Notes under the pieces: generated by a model
Database searches by the model: none
What the model saw: only the letters and a program-made list of their open reading frames with translations
What the model was told of the DNA's origin: nothing
Position numbers and translations under genes: made by a program
Assembly: GCF_013389455.1 (NCBI RefSeq)
Contig: NZ_CP058278.1
Coordinates: forward strand, 744,001 to 808,000
Reading direction: 5' to 3'
Length of the DNA: 64,000 nucleotides
Source of the DNA: Flavobacterium inviolabile
Lineage (GTDB): Bacteria > Bacteroidota > Bacteroidia > Flavobacteriales > Flavobacteriaceae
Shown here: piece after piece, positions 8,050-16,589 of the stretch
Position numbering within the stretch: the first letter of the stretch is position 1
Layout: the number at the start of each line of letters is the position of its first letter

Positions 8050-9321
8050 TTACAGGTCGAAACCGATATCTTTTCTAAAATACATCTTATCAAAATTTAG
8101 TTTTGCTATATTTTGATAAGATTTTTTTATGGCTTCCTGGAAGCTGTCTCCATAGGATGTTACGGCAATTACTCTTCCGCCGTTCGTGACAACCTGGTTA
8201 TCTTTTAAAGCTGTTCCTGCATGGAAAACGATAGAACCTTCCACATTTTCCAAACCGGAAATTACTTTTCCTTTTTCATAGTCTTCCGGATAGCCGCCTG
8301 AAACGACCATGATGGTTGTAGCACTTCGGGAATCTATTTCCAAATCCACCTGATCCAGTGTTTGTGTTGCTACCGCTTTGAATAGCTGTACCAGATCCGA
8401 TTGCAGTCTTGGCATAACCACTTCTGTTTCCGGATCACCCATACGCACGTTATATTCAATTACATACGGTTCGTTTGCTACATTGATCAGACCGATGAAA
8501 ACAAATCCTTTATACGGAATACCGTCTTTCTGCAATCCGTCAATCGTTGGTTTTACAATCCGGCTTTCAATTTTTTCCATTAAAACAGCGTCTGCAAAAG
8601 GTACTGGCGAAACCGCTCCCATTCCTCCGGTATTCAATCCGGTATCGCCTTCTCCGATTCGTTTGTAGTCCTTTGCTGTTGGCAGTACTTTATAGTTTTT
8701 ACCGTCTGTTAAAACAAAACAGCTCAGTTCGATACCGTCCAGAAATTCTTCGATAACAACTTTTGCACTGGCACTTCCAAATTTTTCATTAACCAGCATG
8801 TTGCGCAGTTCTTCCTGAGCTTCTGCCAGATCCTGGATAATCAGAACTCCTTTTCCGGCTGCCAAACCATCTGCTTTTAAAACATACGGCGGTTTTAATG
8901 TTGTTAAAAAGGCACAGCCCTGTTCTACGGTTTCTTTGGTAAAACTGTCGTATGCCGCTGTCGGGATATTGTGTTTTACCAAAAATTCTTTGGCAAATTC
9001 TTTACTTCCTTCCAGCTGTGCCCCGATTTTTGACGGTCCGATTACCGGAATGCTCTGTAAAGCTTCATCATTCTGGAAATAATCGTAAATCCCTTTTACC
9101 AACGGATCTTCCGGACCTACCACTACCATTTCGATGTTTTCCGCTAAAACAAGTTGCTTAACCGCTTCAAAATCGTTCGGATTGATGTTTACATTGACCG
9201 CTATTGATGCTGTTCCGGCATTTCCGGGTGCAACAAATAGTTTGGAACAGTCTTTACTTTGCAGCATTTTCCAGGCTAAAGCATGTTCTCTTCCTCCTGA
9301 ACCTAATAATAAAATTGTCAT
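8050..9321 (-). CDS. purD: Phosphoribosylamine--glycine ligase (GAR synthetase)
   Basis: It catalyses ATP-dependent joining of phosphoribosylamine and glycine, the second step of de novo purine synthesis. The 423-residue length is normal for the family. The N-terminus [19 protein letters not shown] is diagnostic, followed by the ATP-grasp lysine region [28 protein letters not shown] and the metal-binding end [14 protein letters not shown]. It appears monocistronic, with a -10 element TATTTTTG upstream. An AT-rich inverted repeat in its last ~25 codons probably ends the opposing transcript. Confidence 0.97.
   Translation of the reverse strand: MTILLLGSGGREHALAWKMLQSKDCSKLFVAPGNAGTASIAVNVNINPNDFEAVKQLVLAENIEMVVVGPEDPLVKGIYDYFQNDEALQSIPVIGPSKIGAQLEGSKEFAKEFLVKHNIPTAAYDSFTKETVEQGCAFLTTLKPPYVLKADGLAAGKGVLIIQDLAEAQEELRNMLVNEKFGSASAKVVIEEFLDGIELSCFVLTDGKNYKVLPTAKDYKRIGEGDTGLNTGGMGAVSPVPFADAVLMEKIESRIVKPTIDGLQKDGIPYKGFVFIGLINVANEPYVIEYNVRMGDPETEVVMPRLQSDLVQLFKAVATQTLDQVDLEIDSRSATTIMVVSGGYPEDYEKGKVISGLENVEGSIVFHAGTALKDNQVVTNGGRVIAVTSYGDSFQEAIKKSYQNIAKLNFDKMYFRKDIGFDL
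8085..8130 (+). terminator. Intragenic terminator for DUF6341, embedded in purD
   Basis: A 13-bp inverted repeat (ATCTTATCAAAAT at 8085-8097, its complement at 8111-8123) is followed on the plus strand by seven T residues. It sits wholly inside the purD coding region and would end the DUF6341 transcript. The stem is AT-rich, so its strength is uncertain. Confidence 0.55.
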
Positions 9322-9346
9322 TTTGTTGTGTTGTTATTTGAAAGGT

Positions 9347-9354
9347 CAAAAATA
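9347..9354 (-). promoter_or_regulatory. Bacteroidota -10 element for purD
   Basis: On the minus strand the sequence is TATTTTTG, ending 25 bp before the purD ATG. The -35 is weak. Confidence 0.48.
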
Positions 9355-9454
9355 CTCCGTTTTGAATGGAAAATATAATTTTCGCTGTAAAAAGTTTCTT
9401 TCCCTTTAAGTAGCGTTGTTTGTTTTTTTAACTTTGGTAAAATTATTGGTCATT

Positions 9455-10765
9455 GTGCTTAAACTATTCGATTTATCTTTGAAATTCAGCGGCTTCCCTA
9501 TGAAAGAAGCCAATTTGGAATTTGACAGGACGCTTGCCGTTCCGGAACACGAGTATGCCGGTTTCATTTTTTCGAAACAGAAGGAAATTGTTGATTTTCA
9601 CCTTAAGCACAATCCATTTTACCAACAGCTTTACGGGAAAAAGGTGTTTGAAAACTGGGAAGATTTGCCGGTACTGACAAAAAAAGAGTTACAGCAGCCT
9701 TTGCAGCAGCGCCTTGCGGAAGGATATACCTTAAAAAACACGTTTGTGAACAAAACTTCCGGTTCCAGCGGTGATCCGTTTATTTTTGCCAAGGATAAAT
9801 TTTCGCACGCCATTACCTGGTCTTCCTATTTTTACCGGTTTGGCTGGTTTGGCATTGATTTTAATCATTCCTACCAGGCCCGTTTTTACGGGATTCCATT
9901 GGATCCCATCGGTTACCGGAAAGAGCGGATCAAAGATTACCTGAGCTGTCGTTTCCGCTTTCCGATATTTGATTTATCGGATGCTTTTCTCAAAAAAATA
10001 CTGTTTCACTTCAAGACTAAAAAATTCGATTATATCGACGGTTATACCAGTTCGATCGTATTGTTTGCCAAATTCTTAAAGTCAAAGAATATCATTCTAA
10101 AAACTATCTGCCCTACTTTAAAAGTCTGTATGGTTACTTCGGAGATGCTTTTTGAAGAGGATAAGGTTTTACTGGAAAAGCAATTCGGCATTCCCATTGT
10201 AAATGAATACGGTGCTTCGGAGCTGGATTTAATTGCTTTTCAGAATCCGGAAGGAGAATGGCAGGTCAATACAGAAACTTTATATGTTGAAATACTGGAT
10301 GCTGATAATCGTCCGGTTCCTAACGGACAGGAAGGCCGCATTGTGATTACTTCTCTTTACAATAAAGCGCACCCCTTTATCCGTTATGATATTGGCGACA
10401 TTGGCATACTGGATGAAAAGAGTACTCCTAAAAAAACGCTTTTAAAAACACTGGTTGGCAGAACCAACGATATTGCGGTTTTACCCAGTGGTAAAAAGTC
10501 GCCGGGACTTACCTTTTATTACGTTACCAAAAGCGTTATTGAAGATGACGGAAATGTAAAAGAGTTTATTATCCGGCAGCTCAAAACGGATACCTTTGAA
10601 ATTGACTATGTGAGCGATCATGTATTAACCGCTTCACAAATTCAAAAAATTGAACAGGCAATCGCGCTTTATTTAGAACCCGGTCTGCTGTTTATTTTTA
10701 ATCAAAAGGCTTCATTAGAGAGAACCAGCAGAGGAAAACTAAAGCAGTTCCAGTCGTTACTGTAG
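9455..10765 (+). CDS. PaaK/CapK-like adenylate-forming ligase of the polysaccharide locus
   Basis: A 436-residue member of the phenylacetate--CoA ligase-like adenylating family, which activates an acid with ATP. Visible motifs are the phosphate-binding loop TSGSSGDPF, EYGASE and the hinge region HPFIRYDIGDIG, with a C-terminal VGRTNDIAVLPSGKK. Homologues near capsule genes are called CapK; they probably modify a sugar with an acyl or amino-acid group, but the substrate is unknown. I prefer the GTG at 9455 because the upstream TTG frame overlaps a TAACTTTG -10-like element (9429-9436) that would place transcription start after it. The ATG at 9500 is an alternative. Confidence 0.82.
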   Translation: MLKLFDLSLKFSGFPMKEANLEFDRTLAVPEHEYAGFIFSKQKEIVDFHLKHNPFYQQLYGKKVFENWEDLPVLTKKELQQPLQQRLAEGYTLKNTFVNKTSGSSGDPFIFAKDKFSHAITWSSYFYRFGWFGIDFNHSYQARFYGIPLDPIGYRKERIKDYLSCRFRFPIFDLSDAFLKKILFHFKTKKFDYIDGYTSSIVLFAKFLKSKNIILKTICPTLKVCMVTSEMLFEEDKVLLEKQFGIPIVNEYGASELDLIAFQNPEGEWQVNTETLYVEILDADNRPVPNGQEGRIVITSLYNKAHPFIRYDIGDIGILDEKSTPKKTLLKTLVGRTNDIAVLPSGKKSPGLTFYYVTKSVIEDDGNVKEFIIRQLKTDTFEIDYVSDHVLTASQIQKIEQAIALYLEPGLLFIFNQKASLERTSRGKLKQFQSLL

Positions 10766-11527
10766 TTTTTCGGTATATCGCGGTTTGATCAGCAACTGTA
10801 CAAACAGGAATCCTGCCATACATGCCAGCGCTTTGATTGCATTTAGTTTATGAAAATCGCGATATACATAGAAATTATGTTTGAGCAGTTTCCATTTTGA
10901 AGCAGAGATAGAATCTTTCCGGATCCTGTAGCAGGCAAGACTTTCCGGAACCGGATATGCTGTTTTTATTTTTGCTAAAACCGTTAGCCATAACATCCAG
11001 TCCTGTCGTTTCCGAAAGGATGGGATCGGAATTTTTCCGAAATAGTCCGTGTCGTAAATTCCGGTAAGGTTCCCAATAAAGTTGCAGAAGAACAGTTGCC
11101 GGTAAGATAGTTTTACCGGAGCTTTGATTCTCCTGTTTAAAGAGGCACCATGCTCATCAATGCAATCGTAAAAAGAAAAGGTAAACGGCAGTTTGTTGCT
11201 TTCCATGAAGGCGAGCTGCTTTTCCAGTTTTTCGGGTTTCCATACATCGTCGGCATCCAGAAAAGCAATGTATTTTCCGGTTGCTTTTTCCACCGCATGG
11301 TTTCTGGCTTTCCCGGCACCTGAATTTTCCGTAAGGGAGCATAATTTAATACGGTTGTCCTGTGCTGCAAATGATGTGACAATCCGGGTTGTTTCATCCG
11401 AAGAATGGTCATCAACAATGATCATTTCCCAATTTTCACAGGTCTGATTCTGAACCGAAAGTATGGTTTCGCTAATGTAGCGTGCGGAATTAAATGCAGG
11501 GGTTATTATGGATACCAAAGCCGGCAT
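10757..11527 (-). CDS. Glycosyltransferase family 2
   Basis: A 256-residue GT-A inverting glycosyltransferase that adds one sugar to the growing lipid-linked repeat unit. It shows the nucleotide-binding start LVSIITPAFNSARYI, the MIIVDDHSSD segment and the DxD-type motif FLDADDVWKPEKLEKQ. It ends with a hydrophobic C-terminal segment. It follows the glycosylphosphotransferase with stop and start overlapping in TAATG, so translation is probably coupled. Its end overlaps the CapK-like gene by 9 bp in convergent orientation. Confidence 0.9.
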   Translation of the reverse strand: MPALVSIITPAFNSARYISETILSVQNQTCENWEMIIVDDHSSDETTRIVTSFAAQDNRIKLCSLTENSGAGKARNHAVEKATGKYIAFLDADDVWKPEKLEKQLAFMESNKLPFTFSFYDCIDEHGASLNRRIKAPVKLSYRQLFFCNFIGNLTGIYDTDYFGKIPIPSFRKRQDWMLWLTVLAKIKTAYPVPESLACYRIRKDSISASKWKLLKHNFYVYRDFHKLNAIKALACMAGFLFVQLLIKPRYTEKLQ

Positions 11528-12873
11528 TAATAGGCTTTTTCGTCGCCTTTAACAGCGTTGTAAACGGTAAGGAATATGATTTTAAGATCCAGCAGCAACG
11601 ACCAGTTTTCAAGGTAAAAGATATCGTATTTTACCCTGTTGATGATGTCGTAGTTGTTTTCTACTTCACCCCGGTACCCGTTCGTTTGTGCTAATCCGGT
11701 AATTCCCGGCTTGATAAAGTGTCTTACCATAAATTTGTCAACACTTCTGGCATACATTTCGGTATGGCTCACCATGTGTGGTCTTGGTCCCACCACCGAC
11801 ATATCCCCCAGCAATACGTTGAAGAATTGCGGTAATTCGTCAATACTTGTTTTACGGATAAACCGTCCTATACGGGTGATCCGCGGATCGTTTTTGGATA
11901 CCTGTTCCAGATCGGCTATTTCATTAGGACGCATCGAACGGAATTTATAGCAGTTGAATTCCTTGTAATTCAATCCGTTTCTTTTTTGTTTAAAAAAGAT
12001 CGGTCCCTTGGATTCCATTTTAATAAAAATTGCCAGTAATGGCGTGAGCCATGATAACAATCCTAAGATGATTAACAGGGAAAAGAAAATATCGAAGATC
12101 CTTTTTACTATTTTGTTAAAGGATTTGTCCAGCGGAATATTCCGCATGGAAATAATAGGGATATATCCGTAATAGTCGAAAACCAGATTTCGGGACAGTA
12201 TTTCTTTACTGTCCGGTAGAAATTTCAGGATCTTCAGATTATTATCGGTGAAATCAACGAATTGATTGACTTCTTTATTTGTTAAATCGGACAAGGAGCA
12301 ATAAATCTCATCTACATTTTTATCCAATACAAATTGAAGACACGCTTCAATGTTTTCTTCCTTGTTGCTTACATTGAACACCTTTTCCAGTTTATAGCCG
12401 TAGTCGGGATTGTCGTTGAAAAAGTCTTTTAACTGGACTACATTTTTACCATGGCCGACAATAACAACTCTTCTGAAGTTTCCTCCGAAAACAACCCGGA
12501 ATCGTTTCAGGAAGTAAAAAACTGCCAGCTTGAACAAGGCTATTAATGCGATGGAAATAGTGGTGTATTTAATGGTCGCCGATGGTTCCGTATATTTTGA
12601 AAAATATCCGATATAGGCAAAACTAAGCACCAAAAACAACAGGTATTGTTTTAAAATTTTTCCTAAAATCTCTATTGCTTTGGTGTAGCGGTAAACTTCA
12701 TAAAAACCGATATTAAAAGAGACGATGATCCAAGCGATACTGATAAAGATATTATAGAAACATCCTATTGTTTGCGGCAACAGGAATACCGTTAATACAT
12801 TGATAATAATCAAGTCTAACAAATAGGAAAACGGTCTAATATATCCGGAATATCGGCCTGTATTTCTACGCAC
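11527..12873 (-). CDS. Polyprenyl glycosylphosphotransferase (initiating sugar transferase)
   Basis: It starts repeat-unit synthesis by transferring a sugar-1-phosphate from a UDP-sugar to undecaprenyl phosphate at the inner membrane. The 448-residue WcaJ-type layout has about four N-terminal membrane helices, a Rossmann-like middle (RVVIVGHGKNV), a fifth hydrophobic segment and the bacterial sugar-transferase domain with KRIFDIFFSLL, FKQKRNG, NCYKFRSM, DELPQFFNVLLGDMSVVGPRP. The GTG start overlaps the stop of the upstream gene as TAGTG, indicating coupling. The sugar is probably a hexose, but this cannot be read from sequence. Confidence 0.93.
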   Translation of the reverse strand: MRRNTGRYSGYIRPFSYLLDLIIINVLTVFLLPQTIGCFYNIFISIAWIIVSFNIGFYEVYRYTKAIEILGKILKQYLLFLVLSFAYIGYFSKYTEPSATIKYTTISIALIALFKLAVFYFLKRFRVVFGGNFRRVVIVGHGKNVVQLKDFFNDNPDYGYKLEKVFNVSNKEENIEACLQFVLDKNVDEIYCSLSDLTNKEVNQFVDFTDNNLKILKFLPDSKEILSRNLVFDYYGYIPIISMRNIPLDKSFNKIVKRIFDIFFSLLIILGLLSWLTPLLAIFIKMESKGPIFFKQKRNGLNYKEFNCYKFRSMRPNEIADLEQVSKNDPRITRIGRFIRKTSIDELPQFFNVLLGDMSVVGPRPHMVSHTEMYARSVDKFMVRHFIKPGITGLAQTNGYRGEVENNYDIINRVKYDIFYLENWSLLLDLKIIFLTVYNAVKGDEKAY

Positions 12874-13856
12874 TAAAATATATATTTTGAGAAATCTTTA
12901 TGCTCTTCTTTTAATAACTCTTCTGTTGATAAAGACCTGAAATAATCATAGGTTATCTTCATTCCTTCTTCTCTGGAAACTTTTGGCTCCCAGCCCAATA
13001 TTTCTCTTGCCTTTGTAATGTCCGGCTGACGCTGTAATGGGTCATTTACAGGTAGCGGATGGTAAACCACCTTTTGTTCGGTACCGGTTAGTTTGATAAT
13101 TTCTTCGGCAAAGTCTTTGATCGTGATCTCATCCGGGTTTCCGATATTAACCGGTAAAGCATAATCCGAATGCAATAGTCTGAAAATCCCCTCTACCTGA
13201 TCGTCTACATAACAGAAAGAACGGGTTTGCGAACCATCGCCGAAAATAGTAAGATCTTCCCCTCGCAATGCCTGTCCGATAAAAGCCGGGATTACACGTC
13301 CGTCGTTTAATCGCATTCTCGGTCCGTAGGTATTAAAGATTCGTACGATTCTGGTTTCTACACCGTGAAAAGTGTGGTAAGCCATCGTTATGGATTCCTG
13401 AAAACGTTTTGCTTCATCATAAACGCCTCGCGGACCAATGGTATTTACATTTCCATAGTATTCTTCCGTTTGCGGGTGCACCAAAGGATCTCCATATACT
13501 TCCGAGGTGGATGCAATTAAAATCCTGGCTTTCTTAACACGGGCCAATCCTAAAAGATTGTGGGTTCCCAAAGAACCTACTTTAAGGGTTTGAATCGGAA
13601 TTTTTAAATAGTCAATAGGACTTGCCGGTGAAGCAAAATGAAGTATATAATCCAGCTGACCCGGAACATGCACAAACTTTGTGATATCGTGATGATAAAA
13701 CTCAAAGTTTTGGTCTTTAAATAAATGCTCTATATTTTTTAAGTCTCCGGTAATTAAATTATCCATTCCGATAACATAATATCCTTCTTTTATAAATCTA
13801 TCACACAAATGAGACCCTAAAAATCCTGCAGCCCCTGTAATTAAAATTCTTTTCAT
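12873..13856 (-). CDS. UDP-glucuronate decarboxylase (UDP-xylose synthase) family SDR
   Basis: An NAD-dependent short-chain dehydrogenase that converts UDP-glucuronate to UDP-xylose. The 327 residues contain the Rossmann motif [32 protein letters not shown], the catalytic Tyr/Lys in YDEAKR, and the UXS-type segments [10 protein letters not shown] and [15 protein letters not shown] start at the ATG at 13856 (MKRILITG) because upstream residues to 13907 do not fit the family. It is first in a three-gene minus-strand operon, supplying a precursor for the neighbouring transferases. Confidence 0.9.
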   Translation of the reverse strand: MKRILITGAAGFLGSHLCDRFIKEGYYVIGMDNLITGDLKNIEHLFKDQNFEFYHHDITKFVHVPGQLDYILHFASPASPIDYLKIPIQTLKVGSLGTHNLLGLARVKKARILIASTSEVYGDPLVHPQTEEYYGNVNTIGPRGVYDEAKRFQESITMAYHTFHGVETRIVRIFNTYGPRMRLNDGRVIPAFIGQALRGEDLTIFGDGSQTRSFCYVDDQVEGIFRLLHSDYALPVNIGNPDEITIKDFAEEIIKLTGTEQKVVYHPLPVNDPLQRQPDITKAREILGWEPKVSREEGMKITYDYFRSLSTEELLKEEHKDFSKYIF

Positions 13857-14285
13857 TGTTGCCTTTTTACGGTTGCAAGATATAAAAATCCCGTGTTTTG
13901 ATTCCATTAAAAATTAACAAACTTTAAGAATTAACACTAATTGCCTGCTCAATTTTTATTTCTTATCAAGAAAACCCTGTTTGTTTCGTTCTAAAATTTA
14001 TATTTGCAGTACTTAATACTGTAGAATGATTCTATTTTATTAATATTACGGACACACAAAACAGTTAATCATATTGATTTTTCAATCAGTTTTACAACCT
14101 GATGTTGTTCGGGATTTCAAATATTCTTTGCTTTTGAACAAAGGAAGATTAGTGATTTGTTAATCTTCAGCATAGTGACGATTCTTAAATATTAAATAAA
14201 GGGAATCACAATGACATTATTATGCTGACGATTTGGATTATCCCGTTAATTGAAAAAATTAACCGGACGGAAATTATCAAAATTT
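13857..14285. other. Divergent intergenic region at the centre of the polysaccharide locus
   Basis: This 429-bp AT-rich gap separates the minus-strand initiation operon from the plus-strand assembly operon. It contains no convincing gene. It holds a plus-strand -10 element (14000-14007), an 8-bp stem hairpin (14144-14151 with 14161-14168) without a T-tract, and a long untranslated leader before the WcaI-like gene. Confidence 0.6.
14000..14007 (+). promoter_or_regulatory. Bacteroidota -10 element for the plus-strand polysaccharide operon
   Basis: TATATTTG with a TTTG at 13981-13984 as a possible -35, spaced only 15 bp. If used, the transcript would carry a leader of about 270 nt. Confidence 0.48.
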
Positions 14286-15515
14286 ATGATTAAAGACATT
14301 ACCTTTATTACCGTAAACTATGCCCCTGAAGATACAGCAATAGGTTTATATACATCCCAATTAGCGGAATTTTTAGTTACTAAAGGTTATAATGTATCTG
14401 TAATTACAGGATTCCCTTATTATCCCATGTGGAAAATTCCTGAGAACTACCAGGACAAACCCCGGTATTATACCGAGGTTATTAATGGGGTTACCATTTA
14501 CCGATACAAATTCTTTGTTCCGGAGAACAGAAACTTTTTTTATCGTACCTTACACATATTATCTTTTAATTTCGGAAATTTATTTAACCTGAAAAAGGTG
14601 CGAAAAGCCGATTTGGTTTTTTGTAATATTCCTTTTACAACCAATGTTGTACTGGGATTGTTTTTAAAATGGCGATTAAAAGCAAAATTATGGACCTCCA
14701 TTAAAGATTTTGAATTTGATGCGGCCTATGAGTCCGGATTACTAAAACAGAATGTGGTAACCAGGGTATTCAAAACAATTTTATACAAAATTGAAGCTTA
14801 CCTGTTTACAAAGTCCGATATTATCAGTTCGATCAGTTTTAAAATGGTAGACCGGATTAAACAGAAAGCACCCAGAACAAATCCTGTTTTTTTCCCGGAT
14901 TGGGTGGATGTTGATTTTATCAATCCGGAGAATTATAAACATCACAGCTATATTTCTAAAGATAAGTTCACGATTTTATATTCCGGAAATATCGGTCAGA
15001 AACAAAACTGGGAAGTTTATATTACTTTAGCGAAAAAGTTAATTGCACATCCGGATATTGAATTCATCCTAGTGGGTGAAGGGGCTTATAAAACAGAATT
15101 GTTAGCCCGCCTGGAACAGGAAGGGCTTCTTGGTTTTATTAAATATTATGAGCCGATTCCTTATGAGGATTTATCCGATTTGTTATGCAGTGCCGATTTA
15201 CACGTACTGTTTCAAAAATCGGATGTTATCGATTCGGTGATGCCGTCTAAAATACTGGGAATGATGAGCAGCGCACGTCCTTCGGTTATTACCGGAGATC
15301 TGAGCTCGGAAGTTGCCCGACATATTAATTCATCGCAGGGCTGGGGGTATTATACCAATGAGGATCCGGAATTAATACTGAATGCTATTCTGACCTTAAA
15401 AGAAGATAAAAATTTACAAACGGAAATAGGTAAAAAAGCACGAGCTTACATGATAGAAAATTTTTCAAAAAATATGATTTTGAATTCTTTCATTGAAAAA
15501 ATTGATACTTTATAA
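14286..15515 (+). CDS. WcaI-like glycosyltransferase family 4
   Basis: A 409-residue GT-B transferase resembling colanic-acid WcaI. The N-terminal acceptor domain starts ITFITVNYAPEDTAIGLYTSQ with the YYPMWKIP region. The C-terminal donor domain has FTILYSGNIGQKQNW and the E-x7-E-like region VMPSKILGMMSSARPSV. A TTG at 14250 would add 12 residues; the ATG at 14286 matches the family start better. It is first of the plus-strand operon, 2 bp before the epimerase gene. The donor sugar is unknown. Confidence 0.87.
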   Translation: MIKDITFITVNYAPEDTAIGLYTSQLAEFLVTKGYNVSVITGFPYYPMWKIPENYQDKPRYYTEVINGVTIYRYKFFVPENRNFFYRTLHILSFNFGNLFNLKKVRKADLVFCNIPFTTNVVLGLFLKWRLKAKLWTSIKDFEFDAAYESGLLKQNVVTRVFKTILYKIEAYLFTKSDIISSISFKMVDRIKQKAPRTNPVFFPDWVDVDFINPENYKHHSYISKDKFTILYSGNIGQKQNWEVYITLAKKLIAHPDIEFILVGEGAYKTELLARLEQEGLLGFIKYYEPIPYEDLSDLLCSADLHVLFQKSDVIDSVMPSKILGMMSSARPSVITGDLSSEVARHINSSQGWGYYTNEDPELILNAILTLKEDKNLQTEIGKKARAYMIENFSKNMILNSFIEKIDTL

Positions 15516-15517
15516 TT

Positions 15518-16531
15518 ATGAAAAAAATAATAGTTTTAGGTGGTGGTGGTTTCATCGGTGGTCATTTAGCCAAAAGATTAAAAAATGAGGGTAATTTTGT
15601 TCGTATCTGTGACATCAAAAACCACGAATACTTTTCACATGAAGAGATTTGTAACGAATTTATAAAAGGAGATTTAACCGATCCTGTTCTGGTAGCACAG
15701 GTAATTGACGAAGGTGTTGATGAAGTATACCAGCTAGCTGCCGATATGGGTGGTGCCGGTTATATTTTTACCGGAGAAAATGATGCCAATGTGATGCACA
15801 ATTCTGCCATGATTAATTTAAATGTGGCAAAAGAGTCTGTCGTAAAAAAAGTGAAAAAGGTTTTCTATTCTTCTTCTGCCTGTATGTATCCGGAATACAA
15901 CCAGCTGGATCCTTCCAATCCAAACTGTGAAGAATCTTCGGCTTATCCGGCCAATCCGGATTCGGAATACGGTTGGGAAAAACTATTCTCCGAAAGATTA
16001 TTTTTAGCATTCAACAGAAATTACAAACTGGATGTGCGTGTTGCACGTTTTCACAATATATTCGGTCCTCAGGGAACCTGGAAAGACGGTAAAGAAAAAG
16101 CACCTGCTGCCATGTGCAGAAAAGTTGCCGAATCGGAAGCCGGATCTCAGATTGAAGTTTGGGGCGATGGTCAGCAAACAAGATCTTTCTTATATGTTGA
16201 CGAATGTGTGGAAGCCGTTTTAAGATTGATGGAATCCGACTTTTTAGGACCTGTAAATATCGGTTCGGAAGAGATGGTTACTATTAATCAGCTGGCACAA
16301 ATGGCAATCGACATTTCCGGAAAAGATATTACGATCAAAAATATTGACGGACAGGAATTTATTGATAAATACGGTTTCAAATGCCCTACCGGTGTTCGTG
16401 GCCGAAATTCCGACAACCGATTGTATAAAGAAAAAATCGGCTGGGAAGTTTCAGAACCATTACGTGATGGTATGGTCAAAACGTTTACCTGGATCAATCA
16501 GATGGTTCATGAAAACAGTTACAAAATATAA
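15518..16531 (+). CDS. GDP-mannose 3,5-epimerase-like SDR
   Basis: A 337-residue NAD-dependent epimerase very like plant GDP-mannose 3',5'-epimerase, which makes GDP-L-galactose. Shared features are GGGGFIGGHLAKRL, the catalytic segment SSSACMYPEY (Cys equivalent to the acid/base Cys), YGWEKL (Tyr/Lys), RFHNIFGPQGTWKDGKEKAP, WGDGQQTRSFLYVDECVEA and VRGRNSDN. Relative to my recollection of the plant enzyme there is a short insert near residues 280-290. It is tightly coupled to the GT4 gene, so it probably supplies an activated sugar to this locus. Substrate identity is inferred from homology. Confidence 0.82.
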   Translation: MKKIIVLGGGGFIGGHLAKRLKNEGNFVRICDIKNHEYFSHEEICNEFIKGDLTDPVLVAQVIDEGVDEVYQLAADMGGAGYIFTGENDANVMHNSAMINLNVAKESVVKKVKKVFYSSSACMYPEYNQLDPSNPNCEESSAYPANPDSEYGWEKLFSERLFLAFNRNYKLDVRVARFHNIFGPQGTWKDGKEKAPAAMCRKVAESEAGSQIEVWGDGQQTRSFLYVDECVEAVLRLMESDFLGPVNIGSEEMVTINQLAQMAIDISGKDITIKNIDGQEFIDKYGFKCPTGVRGRNSDNRLYKEKIGWEVSEPLRDGMVKTFTWINQMVHENSYKI

Positions 16532-16589
16532 TTTCTGCTGAAGCAAATTTAAAATTTCAACGACAGTTTGAAATGAGTATGATCGCGAT

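Noticed and set aside
14144..14168. Rho-independent terminator in the capsule leader
   Set aside because: The 8-bp stem is AT-rich and no T-tract follows, so simple termination is unlikely.
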